A stretch of 7,084 nucleotides of DNA from Microbacteriaceae bacterium (GCA_030840185.1 JAUZFY010000076.1:1-7084); one strand, 5' to 3'; counted from the stretch's first letter, positions 1 through 6,422 are shown. Notes: generated by a model from the letters alone, not told the origin. Numbers and translations: made by a program.

Positions 1-8
1 ATTGACGA

Positions 9-500
9 ATGCCCGCACACGACGAAGTCGACCGAATCGTCGACGCCTGGACTCGCGAACGTCCAGACCTCGACTTCACGCCGCTTCAGGTGCTTTCGCG
101 GGTGGGCCGGCTCTCCCGGCACCTCGATCGTGCGCGGCGAGCGGCCTTCGCCGCCTCGGAGCTCGACTCCTGGGAGTTTGATGTGCTGTCGGCCCTTCGC
201 CGGGCCGGTAAGCCGTATCAGCTGAGTCCGAAGGCGCTCCTGCAGCAGACTCTCGTCTCGAGCGGTACCATGACCAACCGAATCGATCGGCTGGTGGAAC
301 GGATGCTCGTCGAGCGTCGCACCGACCCGAACGACGGACGCGGCATCCTCGTGACCATGACGCCGTCCGGTCGGGAGCGGGTCGATGCGGCAATCAGTCA
401 GTTGCTCGCGGCTGAGAGCGACCTGCTCGACGGGCTCTCGACCGCCGATCAGGAGCGACTCGCGGGACTTCTGCGCAAGCTCAGTCTCGACTTCGACTGA
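9..500 (+). CDS. MarR-family winged-helix transcriptional regulator
   Basis: This 163-residue protein is probably a dimeric DNA-binding repressor that responds to small molecules or oxidants; its ligand and targets cannot be read from the sequence. Residues 25-50 form an N-terminal helix rich in Arg. The winged helix-turn-helix spans about 54-118, starting at the typical DSWEFDVLSAL stretch. The recognition helix is SSGTMTNRIDRL (84-95), and the wing carries the family's DPNDGRG signature (106-112) followed by a beta strand and TPSGRE. A C-terminal helix (about 123-158) would complete the dimerisation domain. Length is normal for MarR. An in-frame TGA at 3-5 means the start cannot lie further upstream; the ATG at 9 is the first candidate, and its ribosome site would fall partly outside the window. 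The gene converges with the ABC-F gene across a single base (501). Fold assignment is firm, specificity unknown. Confidence 0.93.
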   Translation: MPAHDEVDRIVDAWTRERPDLDFTPLQVLSRVGRLSRHLDRARRAAFAASELDSWEFDVLSALRRAGKPYQLSPKALLQQTLVSSGTMTNRIDRLVERMLVERRTDPNDGRGILVTMTPSGRERVDAAISQLLAAESDLLDGLSTADQERLAGLLRKLSLDFD

Positions 501-501
501 C

Positions 502-2343
502 CTAGGCCTCGAGCGCCTCGCTCAGCTCGAGCCAGCGAACCTCGAGCTCTTGCATCGAGTCCTCGAGTGTCTTCAGCTCCGCCTGCAGGCTCCCCAGTCC
601 GGCGAAGTCGGACTGATCGTGCGCGGCGAACCGGTCGTGGATGGCGGCGATCTGGGTCGTCGCCTTCTCCAGCCGCCGGCTCACGGACCCGAGTTCCTTC
701 TGCGCGTTGCGCAGCTCGGCGCCGGTCAGCTTGATCCGACCCTTGCTGTTTACCGTGTTCTTCTCCGCGGCCCGCTCTTCGGAGCGGTGCGACTCGGTGA
801 CCGTCTGCCCCTTCGAGCCCTGCTTCGACCGCAGCTCGAGGTACTGGTCGACACCGCCCGGCAGGTGCCGCATCCGCTTGTCGAGGATGGCATATTGGTT
901 GTCGGTGACGCGTTCCAACAGGTACCGGTCGTGGCTCACCACGAGCAGCGTGCCCGGCCAGGAGTCGAGAAGGTCCTCGATGGCGGCGAGGATGTCGGTG
1001 TCGAGATCGTTAGTCGGCTCATCCAGGATCAGCACGTTGGGTTCGCCGAGCAGGATCAGCAGCAGCTGCAGGCGGCGGCGCTGCCCACCCGAGAGGTCCT
1101 TCACCTGAGTGCTCAACTGGGCGCTCATGAATCCCATACGCTCGAGCAGCTGCCCGGGAGTGAGTTCCTTGCCGCCGCTCACGTACGAGCTCTTTTGCCG
1201 CGCGATGACGTCCATCACCCGGTCATCGAGGATGTCGGCGAGCTCGCCGAGCTGCTGGCTGAGGATGGCGACGCGGATGGTCTTGCCGCGCTTCACCCGT
1301 CCAGAGGTGGGTTGAAGGGTCCCAGCCACGAGGGAGAGCAGGGTCGACTTACCGGCGCCGTTGACGCCGAGGATGCCGGTGCGCTCGCCCGGTGCGATGC
1401 GCCACTCCACGTCCTTCAGCACTTCGCGCGGTTCCTGGCCCGGCTCCGCTCCCGGGTAGGTCACGCCGACGTCGAGCAGGTCGACGACGTCCTTGCCGAG
1501 GCGTGCCGTCGCGAGTTGGCTGAGGGCAACGGTGTCACGGGGCGGCGGCTCGTTCGAGATGAGCTCGTACGCGGCATCCATCCGGAACTTCGGCTTGGTG
1601 CTGCGTGCCGGTGCGCCGCGCCGCAACCACGCGAGTTCCTTACGGGCGAGGTTCTGACGCTTTGATTCCATGGTCGCCGCCATCGCATCCCGCTCGACCC
1701 GCTGCAGGATGTAGGCGGCGTATCCGCCCTCGAACGGCTCGATGATCTGGTCGTGCACCTCCCAGGTGTCGGTGGAGACCTCGTCGAGGAACCACCGATC
1801 GTGGGTCACGACGATGAGACCGCCCTGGTTGGCGGGCCAGCGCTTCTTCAGGTGTCCGGCGAGCCAGGAGATGCCCTCGACGTCGAGGTGGTTGGTCGGC
1901 TCGTCGAGGAAGACGACGTCCCAGTCGCCGACCAGGAGTTTGGCGAGGGCGACGCGGCGACGCTGCCCACCAGAGAGTTGGCCGATCGTCGCCTCCCACG
2001 GAACGTCGAGCAACAGGCCATCGATAACGTCCCGGATGCGGGCGTCTCCGGCCCACTCGTACTCGTCCTTGTCGCCGACGATGGCGTCCTTCACGACGAG
2101 GTCGTCCGGAAGGATGTCGGCCTGATCGAGCATCCCGAGGGTGACGCCGTTGCGCCGGGTCACCCGGCCGGAGTCCGGTTCGATGCGGCCGGAGAGCAAC
2201 CGGAGGAGGGTTGACTTGCCGTCGCCGTTGCGTCCAACGACACCGATGCGGTCGCCCTCATCGAGACCGATGGTCACTCGATCGAAGATGACGCGGGTCG
2301 GATATTCGAGATGAAGGGACTCGGCGCCCAGGAGATGTGCCAC
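502..2343 (-). CDS. ABC-F family ATPase (Uup-like, ribosome-associated)
   Basis: This 613-residue soluble protein has two ABC ATPase domains and no membrane segments, which marks it as ABC-F: a translation factor or ribosome-binding ATPase rather than a transporter. Domain 1 has Walker A GRNGDGKS (37-44), signature LSGGQ (123-127), Walker B ending in LDEPTNHLD (146-154) and switch His181. Domain 2 has Walker A GVNGAGKS (326-333), LSGGQ (417-421), LDEPTNDLD (440-448) and switch His471. A charged interdomain linker (about 212-270, with ARKELAWLRRGAPAR) corresponds to the family's P-site tRNA interaction motif. The C-terminus (about 540-613) is a charged, heptad-like coiled coil as in Uup. Both ATP sites look intact. 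The start is GTG at 2343, giving MAHLLGAESL, a typical ABC-F N-terminus. Its job could be relief of ribosome stalling; an antibiotic-protection role is possible but nothing here shows it. Confidence 0.95.
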   Translation of the reverse strand: MAHLLGAESLHLEYPTRVIFDRVTIGLDEGDRIGVVGRNGDGKSTLLRLLSGRIEPDSGRVTRRNGVTLGMLDQADILPDDLVVKDAIVGDKDEYEWAGDARIRDVIDGLLLDVPWEATIGQLSGGQRRRVALAKLLVGDWDVVFLDEPTNHLDVEGISWLAGHLKKRWPANQGGLIVVTHDRWFLDEVSTDTWEVHDQIIEPFEGGYAAYILQRVERDAMAATMESKRQNLARKELAWLRRGAPARSTKPKFRMDAAYELISNEPPPRDTVALSQLATARLGKDVVDLLDVGVTYPGAEPGQEPREVLKDVEWRIAPGERTGILGVNGAGKSTLLSLVAGTLQPTSGRVKRGKTIRVAILSQQLGELADILDDRVMDVIARQKSSYVSGGKELTPGQLLERMGFMSAQLSTQVKDLSGGQRRRLQLLLILLGEPNVLILDEPTNDLDTDILAAIEDLLDSWPGTLLVVSHDRYLLERVTDNQYAILDKRMRHLPGGVDQYLELRSKQGSKGQTVTESHRSEERAAEKNTVNSKGRIKLTGAELRNAQKELGSVSRRLEKATTQIAAIHDRFAAHDQSDFAGLGSLQAELKTLEDSMQELEVRWLELSEALEA

Positions 2344-2349
2344 TGAACG

Positions 2350-2355
2350 ACCTTA
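2350..2355 (-). promoter_or_regulatory. Possible -10 element for a leaderless ABC-F transcript
   Basis: Read on the minus strand, the hexamer TAAGGT fits the TANNNT pattern of actinobacterial -10 boxes and lies 6 bases before the GTG start at 2343. Transcription would then begin at or very near the start codon. No convincing -35 box is visible 16-18 bases upstream, and there is only a weak AAGG as a possible ribosome site, overlapping the same bases. It is a candidate only. Confidence 0.3.
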
Positions 2356-2421
2356 GCCGCTGGCTGGTGCCTCGACCGCCGCGGTCCTCTGAGAGCGGAA
2401 CGGACACCTCGCTCAGGGAGA

Positions 2422-2446
2422 CGGGGGCGCGCGCACGGCGCCCCCG
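2422..2446. repeat. GC-rich inverted repeat in the divergent promoter region
   Basis: A perfect 9-bp stem (CGGGGGCGC at 2422-2430, GCGCCCCCG at 2438-2446) encloses a 7-base loop. It lies between the divergent ABC-F gene and the rightward reading frame at 2464, directly upstream of the latter's putative -10. No T-run follows on either strand, so an intrinsic terminator is unlikely. It could be an operator or have no function. The rest of 2344-2463 shows nothing else clear. Confidence 0.5.
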
Positions 2447-2451
2447 AATGG

Positions 2452-2457
2452 CACACT
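2452..2457 (+). promoter_or_regulatory. Possible -10 element ahead of the rightward transcript
   Basis: CACACT differs from TANNNT only at its first base and is 6 bases upstream of the ATG at 2464 (spacer GGGGAC). This resembles leaderless starts common in actinobacteria. It may drive the remnant and the epimerase together. No clear -35 is present because the expected position falls inside the GC-rich hairpin. Confidence 0.28.
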
Positions 2458-2463
2458 GGGGAC

Positions 2464-2618
2464 ATGAGCCAAGTAGCGTCTGCGGCCGGCGAGACCGTTG
2501 CCGCGAACGGACTCAACATCACCGGGCGATGCCGACAGACTTCATTCCGCGACAGAGCATCCCTGAGCCGGAGGTCGCCGCGGTGTTGGCCAGGCCGATA
2601 AAGGAGGAAGCACTATGA
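2464..2618 (+). pseudogene. Probable remnant of a gene upstream of the epimerase (internal deletion/frameshift)
   Basis: Two short frames abut here. The first begins with ATG at 2464 (MSQVASAAGETVAANGLN...) and stays open to TAA at 2599-2601. Its first 20 or so codons look coding, but its tail turns into Arg/Ser-rich text typical of a wrong frame. The second frame, shifted by one base, can be read from ATG at 2529 (MPTDFIPRQSIPEPEV... ending KEEAL) and has good third-position GC until the ribosome site of the next gene. Its TGA (2616-2618) overlaps the epimerase ATG as ATGA, the usual sign of translational coupling. A simple explanation is a longer gene reduced by internal deletion to its first and last parts, joined out of frame near 2520-2530. 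The original product is not recognisable. The alternatives are a genuine 29-residue coupled peptide or plain non-coding leader. Confidence 0.35.
2601..2607 (+). promoter_or_regulatory. Strong Shine-Dalgarno site of the epimerase gene
   Basis: AAGGAGG lies 7 bases before the ATG at 2615, near-perfect complementarity to the 16S 3' end at good spacing. It fixes the epimerase start. Its first base is also the last base of the TAA that ends the frame from 2464. Confidence 0.85.
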
Positions 2619-3673
2619 CCACTCTTCTCGTGACCGGAGGCGCCGGATTCGTCGGCTCGGCGATTGTGGATGCCGCGCTCGATCGCGACTGGCGAGTCCG
2701 AGTAATCGACTCTCTCCGGCCGGACGTGCACGGCGGCGACTATCGGGCAGACCCGCGCGTCGAATTCGTGACCGCCGACATCCGGGATCCCGACGCCCTC
2801 GCCGTTGTGCTGTTCGGCGTCGACGTTGTCAGCCACCAGGCGGCGAAGGTCGGCCTCGGAGTCGACTTCTCCGACGCCCCCGACTACGTCGGAAGCAATG
2901 ACCTCGGCACGGCGACGCTCCTCTCGGCGATGGAACAGTCCGGGGTGAAGCGACTCGTGCTGGCCTCATCGATGGCCGTCTACGGCGAGGGCAGCTACCG
3001 GGATGTCACGGGCCGGTCGACCCGGCCGGGGCCGCGCCGGGTCGATGAGCTCGACGCCGGACAGTTTGATCCAGTCGACGAGAAAGGCGAACCGCTCGAA
3101 CTCGAGCTCATCACCGAGGACGCGCCGCTTGAACCGCGCAATGTGTATGCGATTTCGAAGTTGACTCAGGAATACCTCGCCTCGGCATGGGCGCGGTCCA
3201 CCGGCGGCCGCGCCGTCGCACTCCGGTATCACAACGTGTACGGCCCGGGGATGCCGCAGAACACGCCGTACGCCGGCGTCGCCTCGCTGTTTCGCTCGTC
3301 CCTGGAACGCGGCGAATCCCCTCGCGTGTTCGAGGACGGCGGCCAGCGCCGCGACTTCGTGCACGTGCGGGACGTCGCATCCGCCAACCTCGCGGCCATC
3401 GAGTGGACCGAGACGGCCACGGACGGCGAATTCCGCGCATTCAACATCGGCAGCGGCGAGGTGCACACGGTCGGCGAACTCGCCGCCGAACTCAGCGCGG
3501 CCTCGGACGGACCGAAGCCGATCGTCAGCGGCGAGTATCGGCTGGGCGACGTTCGCCACATCACCGCCTCATCGGAACGGGCGAGGACAGAACTCGGCTG
3601 GGCCCCGGCGATCAGCTTCGAGGACGGCCTTCGGGAGTTCGCATCGGCGCCGCCTCGCGCGTCCGTCAGCTGA
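2615..3673 (+). CDS. NAD-dependent epimerase/dehydratase, extended SDR family
   Basis: This 352-residue cytoplasmic Rossmann enzyme probably epimerises, dehydrates or reduces a nucleotide sugar using bound NAD(P). The N-terminal dinucleotide motif is TGGAGFVG (7-14). Asp32 ends strand 2, as expected for NAD preference. HQAA follows at 74-77, and the catalytic set is Ser118/Ser119 with Tyr178 and Lys182 (YAISK). The sugar-binding half shows YHNVYGPG (205-212), RDFVHV (246-251), NIGSG (277-281) and LGW (327-329), all typical of GalE/WcaG-like extended SDRs. About 59 residues separate the active-site Ser from Tyr, where the usual spacing is nearer 25-30; the extra segment (about 125-172) is charged and contains no cysteine. 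The start is set by AAGGAGG. The last 8 bases overlap the end of the convergent molybdoenzyme gene. Class is secure, substrate unknown. Confidence 0.93.
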   Translation: MTTLLVTGGAGFVGSAIVDAALDRDWRVRVIDSLRPDVHGGDYRADPRVEFVTADIRDPDALAVVLFGVDVVSHQAAKVGLGVDFSDAPDYVGSNDLGTATLLSAMEQSGVKRLVLASSMAVYGEGSYRDVTGRSTRPGPRRVDELDAGQFDPVDEKGEPLELELITEDAPLEPRNVYAISKLTQEYLASAWARSTGGRAVALRYHNVYGPGMPQNTPYAGVASLFRSSLERGESPRVFEDGGQRRDFVHVRDVASANLAAIEWTETATDGEFRAFNIGSGEVHTVGELAAELSAASDGPKPIVSGEYRLGDVRHITASSERARTELGWAPAISFEDGLREFASAPPRASVS

Positions 3674-5285
3674 TGTTGACCGTGATCTCGTGCCAGCCCT
3701 CGGCTCCGTTCGGAGCGGGCGGCGCGTAGGCCTGCCCCTGGGTCGTGCCGTTAACATCCGTCGCCCGCACCCGGATCTTGTGCGATCCCTTGCTCGCCGG
3801 CCAGCGGTAGACCCACTGACGCCAGGTATCGGCCGAGACCGAGTCGGCGAGCGTCGCCTCGACCCACGGACCGCTGTCGACCTGAACCTCGACCGAGGCG
3901 ACACCGACGTGCTGCTCCCAGGCCACACCGGCCACCGCGACGGTTCCGGCTGAGACCGACGAGTTGTTGAGCGGGGTGTCGATCCGCGACGCGAGTTTTA
4001 TCGGGCCCTTTGCAGACCAGCCGCGCGGAATCCAGTACCCCTGATCCTCGGAAAACTTCGAGACCTTCATCTCAACCAACCACTTGGTGGCTGACACGTA
4101 TCCGTACAGTCCCGGAACGACCATGCGAACGGGGAACCCGTGCTCAAGTGGCAGCGTCTCACCGTTCATCCCGACGGCGAGCAGCGCTTCAGTTCCAGGG
4201 TCCTGCAGCACGGACAGCGGAGTTCCCGCGGTGAAACCGTCGACGCTCCTGGAGAGCACCATATCGGCCCCCGCCTTCGGCACGGCCTGCTTGAGCAGTT
4301 CCCGGATCGGGTAGCCGAGCCACAGCGCGTTGCCGATCAGGTCACCGCCGACATCGTTTGACACGCAGGCAAGGGTGGCGAGATGTTCCTCGAGCGGCTT
4401 CTTGAGCAACTCGGCGAACGTCAGCTCGATCTCGTTCTCCACCATTCCGGTGACCTTGAGTGTCCACTTCTCCGGATCGATCGACGGCACCTGCAGCGCC
4501 GTGTCGATGCGGTAGAAGTCCGCGTTCGAGGTGACGTACGGGGTCACACCGGGAATGTCGAGCGATGCGTTGGCCGGCATCGGTGCCGTGGCGACGGCGG
4601 GTTTCGGCAGGACGATCTTGGTTCGGATGGCCGCGACCTTCGTCGACGTCGCATTGATCAGCCGCGCCCCGGTTCCAACCACCACGGCCGCCGCGCCGGC
4701 CACCACCGCCATGGTGAGAAACCCGCGCCGCTCGAGCTGCAGGCTTGACTCGGCGGCGTTCGGTGAGGGTCGCTCCCCCGTCGAAGTGCTGCGCTCGGTG
4801 GCCGCCCGCCAGCGAGCGAGCCGCTGCTCAGAAATGTGCAAAACCACCACTCCGGCGACGGCGCCCACAATGGTCGACACGCCGTTGATTGCGGGCGCAC
4901 CCGCTCGGGTGACCACGGCGATAAGCGCGATTAGACCCCCAACGCCGAACACGATTACTCCCCATGGCGATCTGCGCAGCTCGAGAATTCCGGCGGCGCC
5001 GGAGATGACCACGATGAGAATTCCCATCAGGGTCAGCAGTGCCGCCTTGTCGCCGGTCCCAAAGAGCGAGACCATGATCTCCTTCACCCCTCCGGGGGCA
5101 AGGTCGATGACGAGTGAACCGACGGCAAATAGAGGGCTCGCAGCTGCGCCGATGAAGACCGAAACGAGCTCTGCGACGGCCAGGACGACCCCGGCCGACA
5201 CCACCCCGGCGATTGCGGCGAGGAGGGAAACCTTCCGAACTGTCATCCCGGATCGCGCTCGGGCGGTGGAGGGAGCAACGGCCAT
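3666..5285 (-). CDS. Membrane-anchored molybdopterin oxidoreductase (sulfite oxidase/MsrP-like)
   Basis: This 539-residue protein joins a membrane module to a sulfite-oxidase-fold catalytic domain. Four hydrophobic segments (about 19-46, 83-102, 108-126, 132-150) are followed by a hydrophilic linker, then ERRGFL (185-190), a twin-arginine-like motif, and a fifth hydrophobic segment (about 191-206). The molybdopterin domain covers about 240-430: TLACVSNDVGGDLIGN places the expected Mo-ligand cysteine at 307, and HGFPVRMVVPGLYGYVSAKW-like residues at 382-402 are the second family hallmark. The C-terminal 433-539 matches the Ig-like Mo-oxidoreductase dimerisation domain. Topology predicts catalysis outside the cytoplasm. 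The substrate is unknown; sulfite or sulfoxides such as oxidised methionine are reasonable guesses. The start at 5285 (MAVAPSTARA) is preferred over an in-frame ATG at 5363 because a -10 box precedes it by 6 bases. No haem or dedicated redox partner is encoded nearby. Confidence 0.92.
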   Translation of the reverse strand: MAVAPSTARARSGMTVRKVSLLAAIAGVVSAGVVLAVAELVSVFIGAAASPLFAVGSLVIDLAPGGVKEIMVSLFGTGDKAALLTLMGILIVVISGAAGILELRRSPWGVIVFGVGGLIALIAVVTRAGAPAINGVSTIVGAVAGVVVLHISEQRLARWRAATERSTSTGERPSPNAAESSLQLERRGFLTMAVVAGAAAVVVGTGARLINATSTKVAAIRTKIVLPKPAVATAPMPANASLDIPGVTPYVTSNADFYRIDTALQVPSIDPEKWTLKVTGMVENEIELTFAELLKKPLEEHLATLACVSNDVGGDLIGNALWLGYPIRELLKQAVPKAGADMVLSRSVDGFTAGTPLSVLQDPGTEALLAVGMNGETLPLEHGFPVRMVVPGLYGYVSATKWLVEMKVSKFSEDQGYWIPRGWSAKGPIKLASRIDTPLNNSSVSAGTVAVAGVAWEQHVGVASVEVQVDSGPWVEATLADSVSADTWRQWVYRWPASKGSHKIRVRATDVNGTTQGQAYAPPAPNGAEGWHEITVNIS

Positions 5286-5291
5286 ACACTC

Positions 5292-5297
5292 AGAATA
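5292..5297 (-). promoter_or_regulatory. -10 element for a leaderless molybdoenzyme transcript
   Basis: On the minus strand TATTCT (TANNNT type) ends 6 bases before the ATG at 5285, so the transcript would start on or next to the start codon. No Shine-Dalgarno sequence precedes this ATG, which agrees with leaderless expression. The -35 region (about 5315-5320, GTCCAT) is weak. The element supports the chosen gene start. Confidence 0.45.
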
Positions 5298-5320
5298 GGT
5301 CCGCGAACCCGTGAATGGAC

Positions 5321-5333
5321 CGCTTCCGAAGCG
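5321..5333. repeat. Short palindrome next to the molybdoenzyme promoter, possible operator
   Basis: CGCTTCCGAAGCG is a perfect 6-bp inverted repeat around one central base, just upstream of where a -35 box for the leftward molybdoenzyme gene would lie. Its core TTCCGAA recurs at 5347-5353, and as its complement TTCGGAA at 5426-5432. Position and symmetry would suit a repressor or activator site, but no cognate regulator is evident. Confidence 0.35.
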
Positions 5334-5345
5334 ACCCCCGCCCCC

Positions 5346-5433
5346 CTTCCGAAATCCATGCACACTGCCGCCGACCCCGGCGTGTTGGCGGCAACACGCC
5401 GAGTCGGCATCCGGATTTCATGGATTTCGGAAG
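5346..5433. repeat. 88-base nested inverted repeat between ispE and the molybdoenzyme gene
   Basis: The outer arms are a perfect 15-base inverted repeat: CTTCCGAAATCCATG (5346-5360) and CATGGATTTCGGAAG (5419-5433). Inside is a second hairpin, CGGCGTGTT (5378-5386) and AACACGCCG (5393-5401), with loop GGCGGC. It is flanked by a 6-bp pair GCCGAC/GTCGGC (5370-5375, 5403-5408). The right side also repeats GGATTTC (5413-5419 and 5422-5428). In the leftward direction this follows the ispE stop by about 50 bases and precedes the molybdoenzyme promoter. No U-run follows on either strand (leftward it runs into G's), so it is not a classical intrinsic terminator. It could act as a transcript-end or processing structure, a REP/MITE-like repeat, or a regulatory site. 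The remainder of the 201-base gap shows nothing else. Confidence 0.75.
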
Positions 5434-5486
5434 AGAAAACGGATGTCGAGGGGGCGAACAGGAAGAAGGGAGGCGAGGCTGAAACG

Positions 5487-6422
5487 TCAGCTAATTAGGC
5501 GGGCGCCGTGCACCGGGCCGGTGGCTCGCACGACGGTGAGCTGGGCGGCGCTGAGGGCGATCTGAAGCTCGAGCGCCCCGTCGAGGTCGGCTGCGAGGAA
5601 CGCCACCGTGGGGCCGGACCCGGAAATCAGCCCGGCGAGGGCGCCATTCTCCTCACCGAGCTCAATCACCGATGCCAGCTGGGGCTCGAGATGCAGCGCC
5701 GGAGCCTGCAGATCGTTGTACAGGGCATCCGCGAGCATCCGCGGATCGCCGGCGCGCAACGCCTGAAGCACGTTGGCGTCCACCTGCGGCTGGGTCGGGG
5801 CGGGAAATATGTCCTGCGAGTGCCGGTCGCGGTGACGGTCGAGCTCACGGTAGACCTCCGGTGTGCTCATTCCGAAGTCCGCGAAGGCGAGCACCCACTG
5901 GAACTGTCCCTTGGCGAGGGCCGGGCTGAGCTGATCCCCTCGACCGGTGCCGATCGCCGTGCCACCGGTGAAGGCGAACGGCACGTCGGAGCCGAGTTGG
6001 GTCGCGAGCTCGAGCAGTTCCTCGCGGGAGAGGTCGGTGCCCCACAGCGCATCGCAGGCAAGGAGAGTCGCCGCGGCATCCGCCGAGCCGCCGCCCATTC
6101 CCCCGGCGATCGGCACGTGCTTCTCAATTTCGAGGTGCACACCGGCCCGATAGCCGGCCTTGTGAGCGAGAAGAGTGGCCGCCTTGATGGCGAGGTTCGA
6201 TCCGTCGGTGGCAAGGTTCGAGGTGTCGATAGAACCGCCGAAGCTCACCGAGAAATCATCCGCCGGATACGCACGCACGTCCTCGCCGAGCGAGACCGCC
6301 TGGTACGCGGTTGCGACGTCGTGATACCCGTCTTCCAGCAGCGCGCCGACCTTGAGGAATACGTTGATCTTGCCTGGTGCCCGCGCGTGCACCATCTTCG
6401 GAGCGGCCGCCGGGGAGGTCAT
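5487..6422 (-). CDS. ispE: 4-diphosphocytidyl-2-C-methyl-D-erythritol kinase
   Basis: This 311-residue cytoplasmic GHMP kinase phosphorylates the 2-hydroxyl of CDP-methylerythritol using ATP, the fourth step of the non-mevalonate (MEP) route to isoprenoid precursors. Motif 1 is APGKIN (15-20). The ATP-binding glycine loop is [17 protein letters not shown] (104-120), with GSDVPF (144-149) supplying the catalytic Asp146. Motif 3 is [11 protein letters not shown] (265-275). Length is normal. The start at 6422 gives MTSPAAAP before the conserved region; a GGAG lies only 2 bases upstream, unusually close, and a stop (TAG at 6432-6434) blocks any further extension. Met10 at 6395 is a possible alternative without a better ribosome site. 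The gene follows rsmA by 33 bases in the same direction, an arrangement widely conserved in actinobacteria, so the two are probably co-transcribed. Confidence 0.96.
   Translation of the reverse strand: MTSPAAAPKMVHARAPGKINVFLKVGALLEDGYHDVATAYQAVSLGEDVRAYPADDFSVSFGGSIDTSNLATDGSNLAIKAATLLAHKAGYRAGVHLEIEKHVPIAGGMGGGSADAAATLLACDALWGTDLSREELLELATQLGSDVPFAFTGGTAIGTGRGDQLSPALAKGQFQWVLAFADFGMSTPEVYRELDRHRDRHSQDIFPAPTQPQVDANVLQALRAGDPRMLADALYNDLQAPALHLEPQLASVIELGEENGALAGLISGSGPTVAFLAADLDGALELQIALSAAQLTVVRATGPVHGARLIS

Noticed and set aside
385..1665. Long 426-codon open frame on the plus strand
   Set aside because: It is antisense to the ABC-F gene, whose motifs are unambiguous, and overlaps the MarR gene. 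The translation shows no domain and is Leu/Ala/Arg/Glu-rich text typical of a high-GC shadow frame.
2337..2528. Extension of the 2529-2618 frame back to an ATG at 2337
   Set aside because: It would overlap the ABC-F start and cross the hairpin and promoter region; the translation is Arg/Pro-rich without coding character.
2966..3559. 197-codon minus-strand frame inside the epimerase
   Set aside because: It is a shadow of a clearly coding SDR gene with no start signals of its own.
4531..5298. 255-codon plus-strand frame, Ala/Thr/Pro-rich
   Set aside because: It is the mirror of the hydrophobic N-terminal half of the molybdoenzyme; the composition is what reversed Val/Ala/Gly codons produce.
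5286..5363. Upstream in-frame ATG for the molybdoenzyme at 5363
   Set aside because: The added 26 residues are Gly/Arg-rich, run through the palindromic gap and lack a ribosome site. A -10 box lies 6 bases before the ATG at 5285.
5346..5433. Intrinsic terminator for ispE
   Set aside because: The stem is strong, but no T-run follows on the leftward transcript; it runs into a G-rich stretch. It is therefore listed as a repeat.
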